A stretch of 64,000 bases of DNA. Source: Polyodon spathula. Lineage: Eukaryota; Chordata; Actinopteri; Acipenseriformes; Polyodontidae. The stretch is taken from contig NC_054536.1 in NCBI RefSeq assembly GCF_017654505.1, forward strand, positions 34,021,946 to 34,085,945, written 5' to 3'. Below are positions 11,731-22,189 of this stretch, one piece after another. The first letter of the stretch is position 1, and the number at the start of each line of letters is the position of its first letter. The position numbers and the translations under genes are program-made. Under the pieces are notes generated by a model, which was given only the letters and a program-made list of their open reading frames with translations, was not told the origin of the DNA and searched no databases.

Positions 11731-14484
11731 CACTGCCTGATATTTCTGTCAAAGTTGTTCTTTTGCCTTACAATGTGTCATTTCCATTAAACCATACTTT
11801 ACAATGTAATTGAATCATTAGTGCACAACACCTTCCTTCTTTAGTTCTAATAATCTCTTTGGATCTGTTTTAATTGTATCTACAGGGACATTTATCAGTA
11901 TGAATAAGTTCACTCTTAATTGGTAATTATATTGGTTGTATATTTTGTATAGGATACATGCTATTTCTTTTTTGTAATTTCGAGGTAATTCAGGCTTATT
12001 TCACTTTGCCTTGTGTGTTTTTAGGATAACCATGTATGCAGTAGTTGTATTTAAGGAAACTGAAGAAGTGGAGGTTATACCATCAGTTTGGTTGATTGCA
12101 GATAAGCATTTATGCCAATGGCATACTAGGTTTAAAAATCAATGGTGTTTCAGAAGACACAAGCTGAAACATGGAGAGAACATGAAGTTCAGGTGCTGCA
12201 TGGGACCAGTACAGAAATCATTATTCATTTTTTCTATATATTAATAAGGTAGCAGAATACATCAATACTTTTTTTTTTTTAATGTGGTTCTTATATTGAA
12301 AGCAACTGGTTTCTTGAAATTGTCTAACTTAAAAATAAGTAAATTTAACATTTGTTTAGCTAGATTCAAATTGTTCTCATGCATAATTTATTTGCTGCTT
12401 CTCCATGCTTGTAAGAAATGCATGTTTTTATTCAAATACAGCAACTTATGAAAAGGCGTGAAAAAAACTGATAAGGGTGAGCACAACTTCAGATCTGAAC
12501 TCCACAGATGAGGAAGGACAAATCCGAAAGCAGAGGTAAGTGACAAACACATCACTTGAACCATTCTGATAAAAAAAGTAACATGAAATGCAAAGAGCAT
12601 AATAAATATGCAAATATTATGCAAACAATTAAAAAATGTCATCTATTACAGGACTCCATAAATGCCAAATTTCCAACAGACCCCTTGTAAAACTGGCATT
12701 TCTAGAAGGTGAAGATCACTTCTCAGTGCCCTTGCCAACTCCACCTTTGTTTCCAGTGGTAGCATCATGCAGCAGCAGCAAGAACAGTAGGAGCAACAAC
12801 ACGTGTACCCGCAGCAACAGAGAAGAAAATATCAGCAATGACAACAGGAACAACGACAGGACCACCTGCAGCAAGAACACTCTAACTGGGCACAGGAGCA
12901 GCTATATACCCCTGCCCGTATCCGGACCCTACAGCACGTCTATTACCACAACCCCACCACTGCGTGACCCCATACAGCACAACTGCGAGCCAACTTTGCA
13001 TCTATACTTGCTGCCTGCCCGAGATGCATTCAGGGTCTTAAGTTATTGTGAATTAGCTGCATGGTTAGTTTATAAGTTATTGTTATTATTTATGTTTTAA
13101 ATGTTTTAATTTATTTTATTACCTTAACAAGTTGCTGTTCCTCAGTAAAGATGTATTTTCCATGCAGAGTTTCAATAAATGACACTTCAGAAACAATTCA
13201 TGTTCAAAGCACTTTTTTATTATTATTATTTGGCAGACAATACCAAAATAAATAAATACAGTCAAAACATAGTGAAACAACATTCTGCTTCCCTCTCTAA
13301 CAAAAATAGTTCCAGTGTCACACTAATATGTGCTCATTGTAAATAAAACTTTAAAAGAAAATACATTAATGTTGGCATAGATATTATTGTTATTGTTGTT
13401 GCTATTAATATTTTGGTTTTTTTAGCAGACACCCTTATTATTGAAACATGGGAATTTGTTTTAAATAACTTATTTATAACAACTGGCATTCATATGTACG
13501 ATGGATGGTCTTTACCTTTAATTGTCACAGAATGTTGGTGTGGTACAAAGAATACAAATTTTAATTTTTCAAATGCAGAGATATTTTGTTTGTAATTCAT
13601 GTTTTAGAGTTAAATATTTATTTTACTGTATTTACCTTGAAAATTACTGTAAAGGTTGCACTGGTGTATTAGTCGCCACCCTTTTTGAAACTACAACTAA
13701 ATTTTTTTTTTAAAAAAACACCTATTTTGATGTTTAAAATATAAATATATAATAATAAAGATTGCTTAACATCAATGAAAAATTGTACCAGTCAAGTTTT
13801 GAAATAACCAGATTTTGCAATGCCGTATTACATTATCAATTTACATTTATGTTTTTACAAATGTAAATATTGTTGAAATGTTGCGACATACAAAAATGTG
13901 CCTTAATTTACTCTTAATCTCTTTCCAGGTTACGTGTCTTATTAGTCTTGGTGGCACCACAGCTGATGAAATTGTGAAGCGCATGATGGGGCATATGCTG
14001 ACCAACAATCTGGCCCGGGGCTGCAGTGGGCTGGGACGTGAAAACAAGAGTTATCTGTCCTTGCCTTGTCAAGAGCAATCAATGGGAAATGGTGCTTCTG
14101 GCATTTTAAACATTGTACATAAGTCAAATCCAATTAAATGAATACAAAATAAATTTGATGTAATTCAATAATCTTGTTAGCCATCCATAATAACATTTTC
14201 CGTGGCATTTATTATCTTTTTAAAAAGTCACAATAATGAAGCTTGCATGTCACCTGTTCCTTAAATAAAAGTAAAAGAAAAATGTAAAGGTCTTAATTAT
14301 TACATTTCTAATTTGTATTAGAGTTATTATTCTTACTGGGTTTTTTTAAGCTGCAGCCAAGAATTATTCGTTCACAGAGGCAGAGTCTGAGGCCAGGATG
14401 AGGGCTGAAAATACAGTGGAGAGAGGGATGGGAGTGAATAAGGAGAGCAGAAAGAAAAAAGGTAAATTTTATATAAAATTTTAT

Positions 14485-14541
14485 AAAAAGGGGTATCAGT
14501 TTTCATGTATAGATTAAAGTGTATTAATTACTAAAAGGGAA

Positions 14542-14577
<36 letters not shown>

Positions 14578-14636
14578 TTCCCTTTTAGTAATTAATACAC
14601 TTTAATCTATACATGAAAACTGATACCCCTTTTTTT
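14485..14636. repeat. Perfect palindrome, about 75-bp arms with TA centre
   Basis: 'aaaaaggggtatcagttttc' at 14485 reads outward-in to '...aagtgtgtatata'. The exact reverse complement then follows and ends 'gaaaactgataccccttttt' near 14635. I see no mismatch over the arms. The centre is a short TA run. It sits in an intron of the DUF4806 relic and would form a long hairpin or cruciform. Confidence 0.93.
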
Positions 14637-14869
14637 ATATATAACGCATTGTTCAAATAGTTAATTTTCTTAAATGCTCTTCATTGTAATTTAAATTTGT
14701 GTATAACATATTGTATCAGAATGGGTATTGCAGTTCAAAGAAAGGATAGGTCCTTGTTCTCTGGTAATTCAGATAATTTTAAGAAAGAGTGAAAGAGAAC
14801 TATAATGGGAAAATATGGTTAATTTGTGTGAAGCTTTTCTAAAGCAATTTGCAACTACTCATTTTACAT

Positions 14870-14965
14870 ACACATTCTATACAGTTGGGTTTTTACTGGA
14901 GCAGTCTAGGTAAAGTACCTTGTCCAACGGTACAGTGTCTCATCTCGTCCAGAGCCCTAACCACA
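14870..14965. mobile_element. SINE fragment (V-SINE/HE-like)
   Basis: The text 'tactggagcagtctaggtaa' and 'gtaccttgtccaacggtacag' resembles the conserved body of fish SINEs ('...gagcag...ggttaagtaccttgctcaagg...'). Only about 90 bp is recognisable, and both ends are lost. Confidence 0.45.
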
Positions 14966-15554
14966 AAATGAAAGCTTTTCCAGTCATGATTATTTTATTG
15001 TAATAAAATACGGGGGTTAATGTAATAGTGCTTTTGTTGTGTACCTACAATTTCAGTTTTAACAATTACAATAGAGCTTAAAATAGAAAATGCGTGTAAT
15101 ATTCAGTGATCAGGTGTTTACTTACAGCATGCAGCTTGTAAAAACTAAAGTGACCTAAACCTAAAACCTAAACCCAAACCTTAAAACTATTATGCAATAG
15201 GAGTGGTCCATCCCTGAAACCATGGACAGAAGACATTGTAATCCTACCCTAAACATCATTGAATCAGTCCATAATACCTTGTAGTAACTGTGCTGGTCTA
15301 TTATTTAATTAATTCTCTTATAATGTACAGATGCTGAAAGTGCTGCAGCCGCCGGAAGTGCTACTGCTTACATTGACAACTAAAGAATTATTTTTAATTT
15401 GCATTTTAATGTTACTTAATATATGCAAGCGGTTTTCTTTTTCAATTTTTTTTTTCTTTTTCAGAGAAAGACATGATGCTTTTTTTTAGCTCTTAATCAT
15501 ATTTAAAGTTGTGTATTGAGACCTACTAACATTGTATACTGCTACATACTGTTA

Positions 15555-15718
15555 TTGGTGGCAGTAGTAGTCATAGTTGTGTAAACTGTAGTGACACTAG
15601 TTATATTAACAGATGCAGCAGTAGAAGTAGTCATAATAGCATTATGAGCAGTAAAAGCTGCAGTAGTAATGATAGTAGTGACAGTAATAGCAGTGGTAGT
15701 GGCAGACAGTAATAAACT
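15555..15718. repeat. Degenerate AGT/AGC trinucleotide repeat
   Basis: An imperfect run of 'gcagtag', 'agtagtgac' and 'agcagtggtagtggcag' motifs. No reading frame is supported. Confidence 0.7.
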
Positions 15719-15824
15719 GGCAGTAGTGTAAAGTCATGTGTATTTCTTCTTTATTTCTTACACTTTATTAAATGATTATAATATCGTATTTCTCAACATC
15801 AGCCCAAAACACAAGGCTATTAGG

Positions 15825-16022
15825 TCAGTCATTGGCCAACGTTGAGCCAACTCAACGTATATGATGTCAAAACATGCTGGATCAACGTTGAAGCAGGTTT
15901 GCCAAGGTTGGTCTAATGTCATAGCACATCTTTCACACCTTTCACCAACGCTGGCCCAACGTTGGGCCACCGTCTTCTGCCAATTGAGAGGTTGGCCCAA
16001 CGTCAGCTTGCTATCTGGGGCA
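15825..16022. repeat. GTTGGCCCAACG-type repeat cluster
   Basis: The self-complementary motif 'ggcccaacgttgggcc' and variants ('ggccaacgttgagcc', 'ggatcaacgttgaagc', 'ggttggcccaacgtc') recur at least six times, in both senses, within 200 bp. It is probably a small fold-back or satellite-like element. The family is not identified. Confidence 0.6.
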
Positions 16023-16129
16023 TGATGTTAAAAAGATTATTTCCGGGTGTTATCTTTCAGTCCATTTATCCGTCATATTATTGTAATGCAAGTCAATATT
16101 TAATACATAATAGCTATACATATGCACCA

Positions 16130-16960
16130 AAAAAAAGAATATTCCCTTTGTTGTGATATTGTAAAAATATGTACCCAGGTGCTTGTCAGATATTGGGGGT
16201 TCATGTGTAGAGGCTGTATGTCTTTAAGAAGAAAGGGATTATGGGATATCAGCTGAGCCCTTGTCAGCTGATATACAAATGCTTAAGTGCTGAGAGGTGC
16301 TGTATATTATTAACACCAGCAGAATACTGTAACCTCAGTTTCATGCAACAGTAACCAAATGTGTGTGAGTACTGTTGTGTAAAAAAATGTCTTAAAATGA
16401 ATAGTTGCATTCAAGAAATTTAGAACAAGAACAGCGAAAAACCTAAATACACTTAAAGTTTGAGTGTTGCACACATGCCATTGAGAAAATGCCCTGAAAA
16501 CTTAACAAAGTCAATATTAAACAAAAAGGAAGTGAAAAAAAGTTTCTTTTGTGAACCAATGTTATATTTCGACAGTTATATTGTAGAGTGCCTAAATAGA
16601 CTCCCACAAACACATTTTTTTCATCTGTTGCATCTTCTTTAACAGCAGCAAAGAGTTTTAGGATGATTTAATCGCACAGCAGATTCCTTAGTTAGGTGAC
16701 GAGCTGATAATATCAGACAAAAAAGCAGGCACGGTAAAGACGTCACCATAATGAAAAACAGGAATGTATTGTGAGTCAGCTGTTGCAGGGAAAACAAAGT
16801 TTATTTTTCAGACTGAACAGAAATGTGAAAACAGAACACACAGAAATAATTGGGACTGCAATTAAGAAGTGTACTGTTGAGAAAAAAACAAAACAGAAAA
16901 CTAAATATTTAGGGAATTAAAAATTAAATGTACTGCAGCTTAACTGACTGCAGTAAAAAA
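16130..16960. other. Region without recognised genes
   Basis: AT-rich DNA with no domain, repeat boundary or splice structure that I can support. The 60-codon frame at 16460-16642 is treated as chance. Confidence 0.45.
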
Positions 16961-16964
16961 AAAA

Positions 16965-17300
16965 CATTAGGTTACTACCATAACCCTGGTTCCCTGACAA
17001 AGAATGACAACCATTACCAAATGGGAAAGAGCCTCTCTGACCGTCAATCTCTGAGCAAATATACAAAAGCTGCCCTATCAGGGCCCTGCTGTGAGGGGAA
17101 GTCCCCCCCCCACCTCTTGCTGAAGAGAGTTGTCCTCACAGTAGCCCATCGCCATTTTCTTTCGAAATCAGAGGTCAGCTGGGGACACAACCTTGAAGGG
17201 TAATGGTTGTAATTCTCTTTCAGGGAACCAGGGTTATGGTAATAACCTAACGTTCCCTTTCAATTCAAATGACAACCATTACTGAATGGGAAAGCTGTAC
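16965..17300. repeat. DIRS left terminal repeat with internal inverted copy
   Basis: The terminal block 'gacaaccatta' plus 'gagcctctctgacc' starts at about 16975. A second, shorter copy of the block beginning 'gttccctttcaattc' lies at about 17251-17300. Between them 'accataaccctggttccct' (about 16976) is matched in inverse by 'agggaaccagggttatggt' (about 17222). DIRS elements carry terminal repeats plus an internal complementary region used to circularise the genome, and this arrangement fits that design. Confidence 0.7.
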
Positions 17301-17370
17301 CAAAGCTGTTGTGACTCCAGGTTATTGACAGTACAGCCCAAAGGCGATAGCAGCAGAGCCCACATGACGC

Positions 17371-18553
17371 CTAAGGGCATGCCGCCTGCAAAACTCTAGA
17401 GCCCAAAGAGGGTCTTATTCGGTTTGTCACATCAAGGCGGTAAAAACGCACAAATGTCTGACTACCTGTCCATGTAGCAGCATTACATAACTCATCTAAG
17501 GAAGCGCCATGAAGGAAAGCCCACGAAGTTGCTTGGCCCCTGGTAGAATGGGCCGTAATGTCCCCCGATAACAGGGAGTCCATCTGTTCATACGCCAAGC
17601 GTATCGCATCTGTCACCCAGTGTGCTAGACATTGCGTCGATAGGGCCTGACCTCTAGAGCGGGACCTGTAGCAGACAACCAGCTGGTTGGACTGTCTCCA
17701 GGATGCCATCATGTCCAAATAACAGCGCAGAGCCTGAACTAGGCAGAGCGTGTGTTGTCTACAGTCCTCCCCTGTCTCGTGCGGGGGATGTCTGAAAGTT
17801 TTCTGATTGGTTAATATGGAATGAGGATACCACCTTTGGAAAAAAGGATGGATTTGTTCTTAATGTTATCCGTGAGTCACTTCCAGTGAAAGCCATATAT
17901 GTGTCATCGATGGACAGCGCATGAAGCTCTTTTACTCGTCTGGCAGATGTAATGGCTATTAAAAATGCCACTTTTAATGAAACAGGGCACAGTTCTTCTG
18001 ATGCCATGAGTGGACCCATAAGGGCCTGCAGTACCAGTTCTAGATCCCACTTTGGGACCATACTTTTCATGGGAGGACGAAGCCTCTGAGCACCTTTAAG
18101 AAATTGCACTGCCAGGAAATGTGCCCCAGAGGACACCGAGTCAATTTTGTCATGGCACACTGATATTGCTGCCAGGTATACCTTCAAAGTGGACACTGAT
18201 TTTCCTGCATCAAACAGGTGTTGTAAGAAGGTTAACATTGTCTCAATTGGACAAGTCACTGGATCGTGACCTTCGGCAAGGCACCAGTCTTGGAAAACTT
18301 TCCATTTATATGAGTACTGGGCTCTAGTGCTTGGCGCCCTAGCAGACTGTAGTGTTTCTACTACTGCATCTGGCAAACCTCGTCTGAATAGACGGCTCCG
18401 TTCAACGGCCAGACCCAGAGTTGGAGCTGGGCTGGGTTCGGGTGCCATAATATCCCCTCTGCTTGGCTCAGGATGTCCTTGCGCAGCGGGAGCTGCCACG
18501 GATGATCCGACAACATGTCGGAGAGGAGAGCAAACCAGGGGCGTCTCGGCCAT
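17371..18553 (-). pseudogene. DIRS tyrosine recombinase, one frameshift
   Basis: The N-terminal part (18553-17759) has LPDAVVETLQSARAPSTRAQ, KWKVFQDWCLAEG, STLKVYLAAIS and FLIAITSARRVKELHALS, where the Arg of SARR is the first catalytic residue. After a break near 17740 the C-terminal part (17718-17371) supplies AHSTRG (the HxxR pair) and FVRFYRLD (the catalytic Tyr). So all catalytic positions except a full-length frame are present. The enzyme would join circular DIRS cDNA to the genome. Its start overlaps the RNase H frame by about 190 bp in another frame, as is usual in DIRS elements. Confidence 0.85.
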
Positions 18554-19044
18554 CTGGGTGCAACCAGCAGAACCTGTTTGCTCTCTCTACCCTGATCCTC
18601 TCTAGTGTCGGGTATTAATGGTAGCAGAGGGAATGCATATAAGAGCCCCTGTGGCCAGGGGTGAGCTAGCGCATCTACTCCCAGGGGACCCCCATCTCTC
18701 TCCATGGAGAACCATAGGGGGCAATGAGTGGACTCAGCTGTGGCAAAGAGGTCGACTTGTGCTGGCCTAAACCTCTCCCAAATCTGTTTCACCACTTGAG
18801 GATGCAGCCTCCACTCCGAGTTGTCTGGAGCGCCTCTGGACAGGAGGTCTGCTGCCTTGTTGTCCACAAGTTTCTGTGCGTCCAGGACAGGAGTCTGTGT
18901 GCTGCGTGGTGAAGGCCTGGTGAGTGCAGACCGTCTTGGTGTGGTGTTGTCCGTCGTGATCAGCACATGTTTGTGCACTAATTGCTGGGGAAAATGTAAT
19001 AAAGCTAGACTCAGTGCTTGAAGCTCTTGCGCATTTATGTGCAC
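18361..19044 (-). pseudogene. DIRS RNase H and C-terminal region, RT core deleted
   Basis: The frame reads INAQELQALSLALLHFPQQL, VLITTDNTT (RNase H acidic motif), NKAADLLSRGAP, EWRLHPQVVKQIWERF, VDLFATAESTHCPLWFSM and LLVAPRWPRRPWFALL. These are hallmarks of the RNase H and following domain of DIRS polyproteins. Upstream one expects about 250 residues of reverse transcriptase with a YxDD box, but the sequence runs directly into gag-like repeats. A short stretch after TTDNTT is scrambled (LTRPSPRSTQTP), which suggests a local frameshift pair. Confidence 0.8.
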
Positions 19045-19049
19045 TTGCT

Positions 19050-19530
19050 GCCAATGTCCCTTCCACTGATCTCTTATTCCTCTTAGTCAGTGCTGGGATC
19101 GGCGTTGAAGCGAGTGCTGTCGATGCCGAGGTCGGCGTCAAGATGCGCGTGGTAGGTGCCACGAGGTCGGTGCCGATGTGTAGCATGGTCGGTGCCTGGC
19201 TGTAGACGGCCTCGAAGCTACTCCCCGGTGCCGAATCAATCGGTGCCAGGTGGACCTGTTCCAAGGCTGGTGCCGACGGTAGGCACGGTTGGGGCCGAGC
19301 TGTAGGCGGCACCGAAGATGTTCACGCCAACTCTGGATCAACCGGGGCCAGGTGGGTGCTGTTTCTCTCAGCCTCGCAAGACAGTGGGAAACCGCAGTCG
19401 GTACCGAGGTAAGCAGCTGATTCAATCGGCATGGCCGTCGAGGACAAGCGCAGCCATGCTAGGATAACCCGAGGCTTGAGAGGGGGGCTAGGCCCAAGCT
19501 TTTTTTTTTTTTTTTTTTCTTGGTTCACTG
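19050..19530 (-). pseudogene. DIRS gag remnant (GC-rich, repetitive)
   Basis: Minus-strand frames in this stretch are rich in Pro, Ser, Arg and His with repeated 'ggtgccga'/'cggcaccga' units, as seen in the 5' part of fish DIRS gag genes. No single frame is intact. It abuts the RNase H region at about 19045, which marks the deletion. A T20 run at 19501-19520 interrupts it. Confidence 0.5.
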
Positions 19531-20769
19531 ACCGAATCGGCAGAGTACGATGTCGCGAGCCCGTGGGGTCTCCTACAGCACCACAAAGCTCTCAAATGGT
19601 GTATCAGCTACACAAAGCCTCTTGTAGTGAGAGTAATAGCCGCTCGCTAATCCGTGAAGAGGGGTCGAAACCAGCTCTAACCAGAAAACTGATGGGGGAC
19701 TATAGCGAGAGCAGTGTTACTAATGCTCGAAAGCGTGATACCGTGGTTTAGAATTTATTTGGAGCACCAAATAAACCAACCAAATTCAGACACAAACACA
19801 GAAGCAATTCACGACCTGTCTCAGAGATATGAGAGAGGAAATGGTGATGGGCACTGTGAGAACGTCCCTCTTTAGCAAGAGGTGGGCGGGACTTCTCCCT
19901 CACAGCAGGGTCCTGATGATGAGCTTTTGTATATTTGCTCAGAGATTGATGGTCAGAGAGGCTCTTTCCTATTCGGTAATGGTTGTCATTCGAATTGAAA
20001 GGGAACAAACTGCCATTCGTTAAATTTAGCTGTCAGATTGTGCTAATGAAAATATCTCAAATATATGACAACGTGCTTGCCGTGATGTATTTAACAGCAG
20101 AACAAACATGCTGTAATTTAAACTTGTTTTTACTGGAAAATAAATGGTAACATGTAATCATAAGAGCTGTCTGTGTTACATGTTGTCAGATAAGGACTTG
20201 ACTAACACGTATCAAGAAAAATTAGAATTCCACAAAGCAGCCATCATGGTTGGCAATGATTTCGTATCTGTGATGAAACTAAAACACCAGTACATCAGGA
20301 GTTGGATTCAGCTTATAGAGAGAATGAGGAAAAAAAACGGGCAGAAGCTATTTTTATGTTTGAATAACTCTCAATTATTGGTTATTATAGTTGTACTCTT
20401 ACTATGTAACTTAGATTTACTAGCAAATGTGTTGCAAACTGCAGTGAAAGGAGCAGTTCCTTAAAAGTATGTTATATATACATTTGTTGAGATGAGGTGG
20501 GGTCACAGGTAACCTTTTTTGTTTCTGAAGGATTTAGTGAACCCATCAAGCTATAAGGCTAGATCTGTCCCTGTTAATCAATAATTGATTGATTGTGTTC
20601 ACTGTTAAATAAAACCAAAATCCTACAAGTTATATTCTGTGAGTTTTGCACGACGTGGAGGGGGCAAGTAGATTTTTAAGAAGGACAAGCAGATTTTTCT
20701 AGCATTTTGTCCCTGGGACAAATTTTTTTCAAAAATTGCACAGCCCTGTACACTATTAACCTAACTGGG

Positions 20770-21370
20770 CAGTGTGTGGCATCCTCTCCCTGCCAGATTG
20801 GAAATGTGGTAGCTAAAAAGCCTCCAACTCCATTGACTGGTTGACATGAAAAGCAGGGCTGCTTTTAAGGAAGAAAATTAGTTTGGTGTCACCTTTGTCC
20901 TGGCTTATAGACAAATAGACAGTCTTTAGCAATGGATAGTGCTACATTTATCTACTTGCCGCACAGAGGTGATTGCTAGTAGAACAACCGCCTTCAAAGA
21001 TAAACATTTCAGCGCTGGTGAACGCAGGAGCTCTAATGGTGGTTCCATAACAGCGTTAAGCATCACATTCAACCACCAACGAGGGACAAGGTCATTTCTA
21101 GGAGAAGCTCCCTTCAAAAACTGTCCCACCAGGAAGTCAGCTCCTGGGGAGACCAAATATATTTTAATATGCAAGCCGAAAAAACTGCCAGGTAGGCCTT
21201 AAGAGTAGAGGGAGATTTCCCCCTGTTAAAAAGGTCCAGCCCACGAGACAGACACCATGTCTGGAAGACTCCCCATTTAAAACTACTGGGAACACGTAGA
21301 AACAGGTCTGGCATTCTGGATGATTGTACTAACCTCATCTGAGAAACCAAGCTGACTTAGTTGCAGCGGA
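20770..21370 (-). pseudogene. DIRS tyrosine recombinase N-terminal fragment (second copy)
   Basis: Two overlapping minus frames give FKWGVFQTWCLSRGLDLF, GKSPSTLKAYLAVFSACI (21350-21114) and then GADFLVGQFLKGASP, LVPRWWLNVMLNAVMEPP and KAVVLLAITSVRQV (21174-20926). This is the same domain order as the recombinase at 17.4-18.5 kb. The HxxR and Tyr part is absent. It probably belongs to the same insertion as the gag fragment at 22.2-23.1 kb, with the polymerase region lost. Confidence 0.75.
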
Positions 21371-21379
21371 TCAGAGAAA

Positions 21380-22180
21380 CACTGTTTGTAGTGGTGTTGT
21401 AAAGCATTATCTCCTCTGTCTGCCAAGCTCTGAACAAATTACCATGATTAATTGCTGGAAAATTAGCCAGTGCCTCACCATGTTTGTGCAGACTGAGTGA
21501 GTTACCTTGATTAATTTGCAGAGTTAATTCCATTACTCAGAATACTCGTTAAAGCTGATTTAGAAGCTGACTGCGAGTAGAAGTACAAGAAATAAGAACA
21601 CTGTCAACACATAATTAATTATTTAAAATGACTGTCAACCCTATCTTTCTCTTAATAAACCAAAAATGTAATATATTGTGAGCAAGAACAGAATGGACCC
21701 CACTTTAATTTCTATATGCATCATATCATATACTATTTGAACTAAACTGGCGGTAAATGAAAAAAAGATTAATTTCAAAAGAACCCGTTTATTCAATGGA
21801 AAAAAAAAATTATCCACCAGCCCAGTGGATCAAAAAAGAAGATATTATTAAGCAAAACTGCCCACTTTTACATGTTAGTTTAGAAAAACAGTAAATAAAT
21901 GATTGCATTCTACTGAATCTACCGAACTAAAAACAATGGTTCACTTCCACTCACCTTCCCACCAAACACAGAGGTGATGCTGTTAAGGGCTGTGCACTTA
22001 TGGTACAGCTCTATTCGTGTACAACAATTGAATTAGTTGACCAGTAAAACATGGCTAGAGGTCTGGCTTCATAAACATTTTTACTGTTAGGGATTAAGTG
22101 TATACGCACTGCAATGAAATGTTAAGAATTTTAAGGTTACGGTGGTATTTTTGGATCACGCGACCCCCTTTTGGGTCGGG
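21380..22180. other. AT-rich spacer without recognised genes
   Basis: No domain seen. Near 22150-22190 'gcgacccccttttgggtcgg' resembles the right end of a Charlie-type hAT element, but a matching left end was not found. Confidence 0.35.
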
Positions 22181-22189
22181 ACCCCAAGT

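Larger units (their letters stand above)
12032..15383 (+). pseudogene. DUF4806-domain gene with introns, transposon-associated, decayed
   Basis: The first coding exon follows a TTTTTAG acceptor and starts MYAVVVFKETEEVEVIPSVWL (12032), the usual start of this family. An exon at 12442-12535 (ATYEKA, stop, KKLIRVSTTSDLNSTDEE) has a good donor; its TGA at 12459 is explained by a CpG change in an Arg codon. A Pro-rich then Gln-rich linker lies at about 12650-12967. The DUF4806 core is at 13929-14091 after a CTTTCCAG acceptor: LISLGGTTADEIVKRMM then MLTNNLARG. Exons 14351-14461 (NYSFTEAESEARM) and 15331-15383 join in phase and end in a stop. DUF4806 proteins have unknown function and often sit beside transposases. 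A stop in the second exon, a phase break at the third and stops in the Gln-rich part show it is not intact. Confidence 0.6.
16965..20010 (-). mobile_element. DIRS-type retroelement with inverted terminal repeats, internally deleted
   Basis: Read on the minus strand the order is: terminal repeat (20010-19829), a GC-rich gag remnant, an RNase H region, a tyrosine recombinase, then the other terminal repeat (about 17300-16965). The right end is the inverted counterpart of the left: both carry the 'gacaaccatta' and 'gagcctctctgacc' blocks and 'tctctgagcaaatatacaaaa'. DIRS elements copy through reverse transcription and integrate with a tyrosine recombinase instead of a DDE integrase, so they make no target duplication. 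The reverse-transcriptase core is missing, so this copy cannot be autonomous. Confidence 0.85.

Noticed and set aside
15170..15186. Short CCTAAA-type run resembling telomeric repeat
   Set aside because: Only a few irregular units; not an interstitial telomeric array.
20144..20464. 106-codon frame next to the DIRS element
   Set aside because: Hydrophobic C-terminus but no recognised motif; it is outside the DIRS ends and unsupported.
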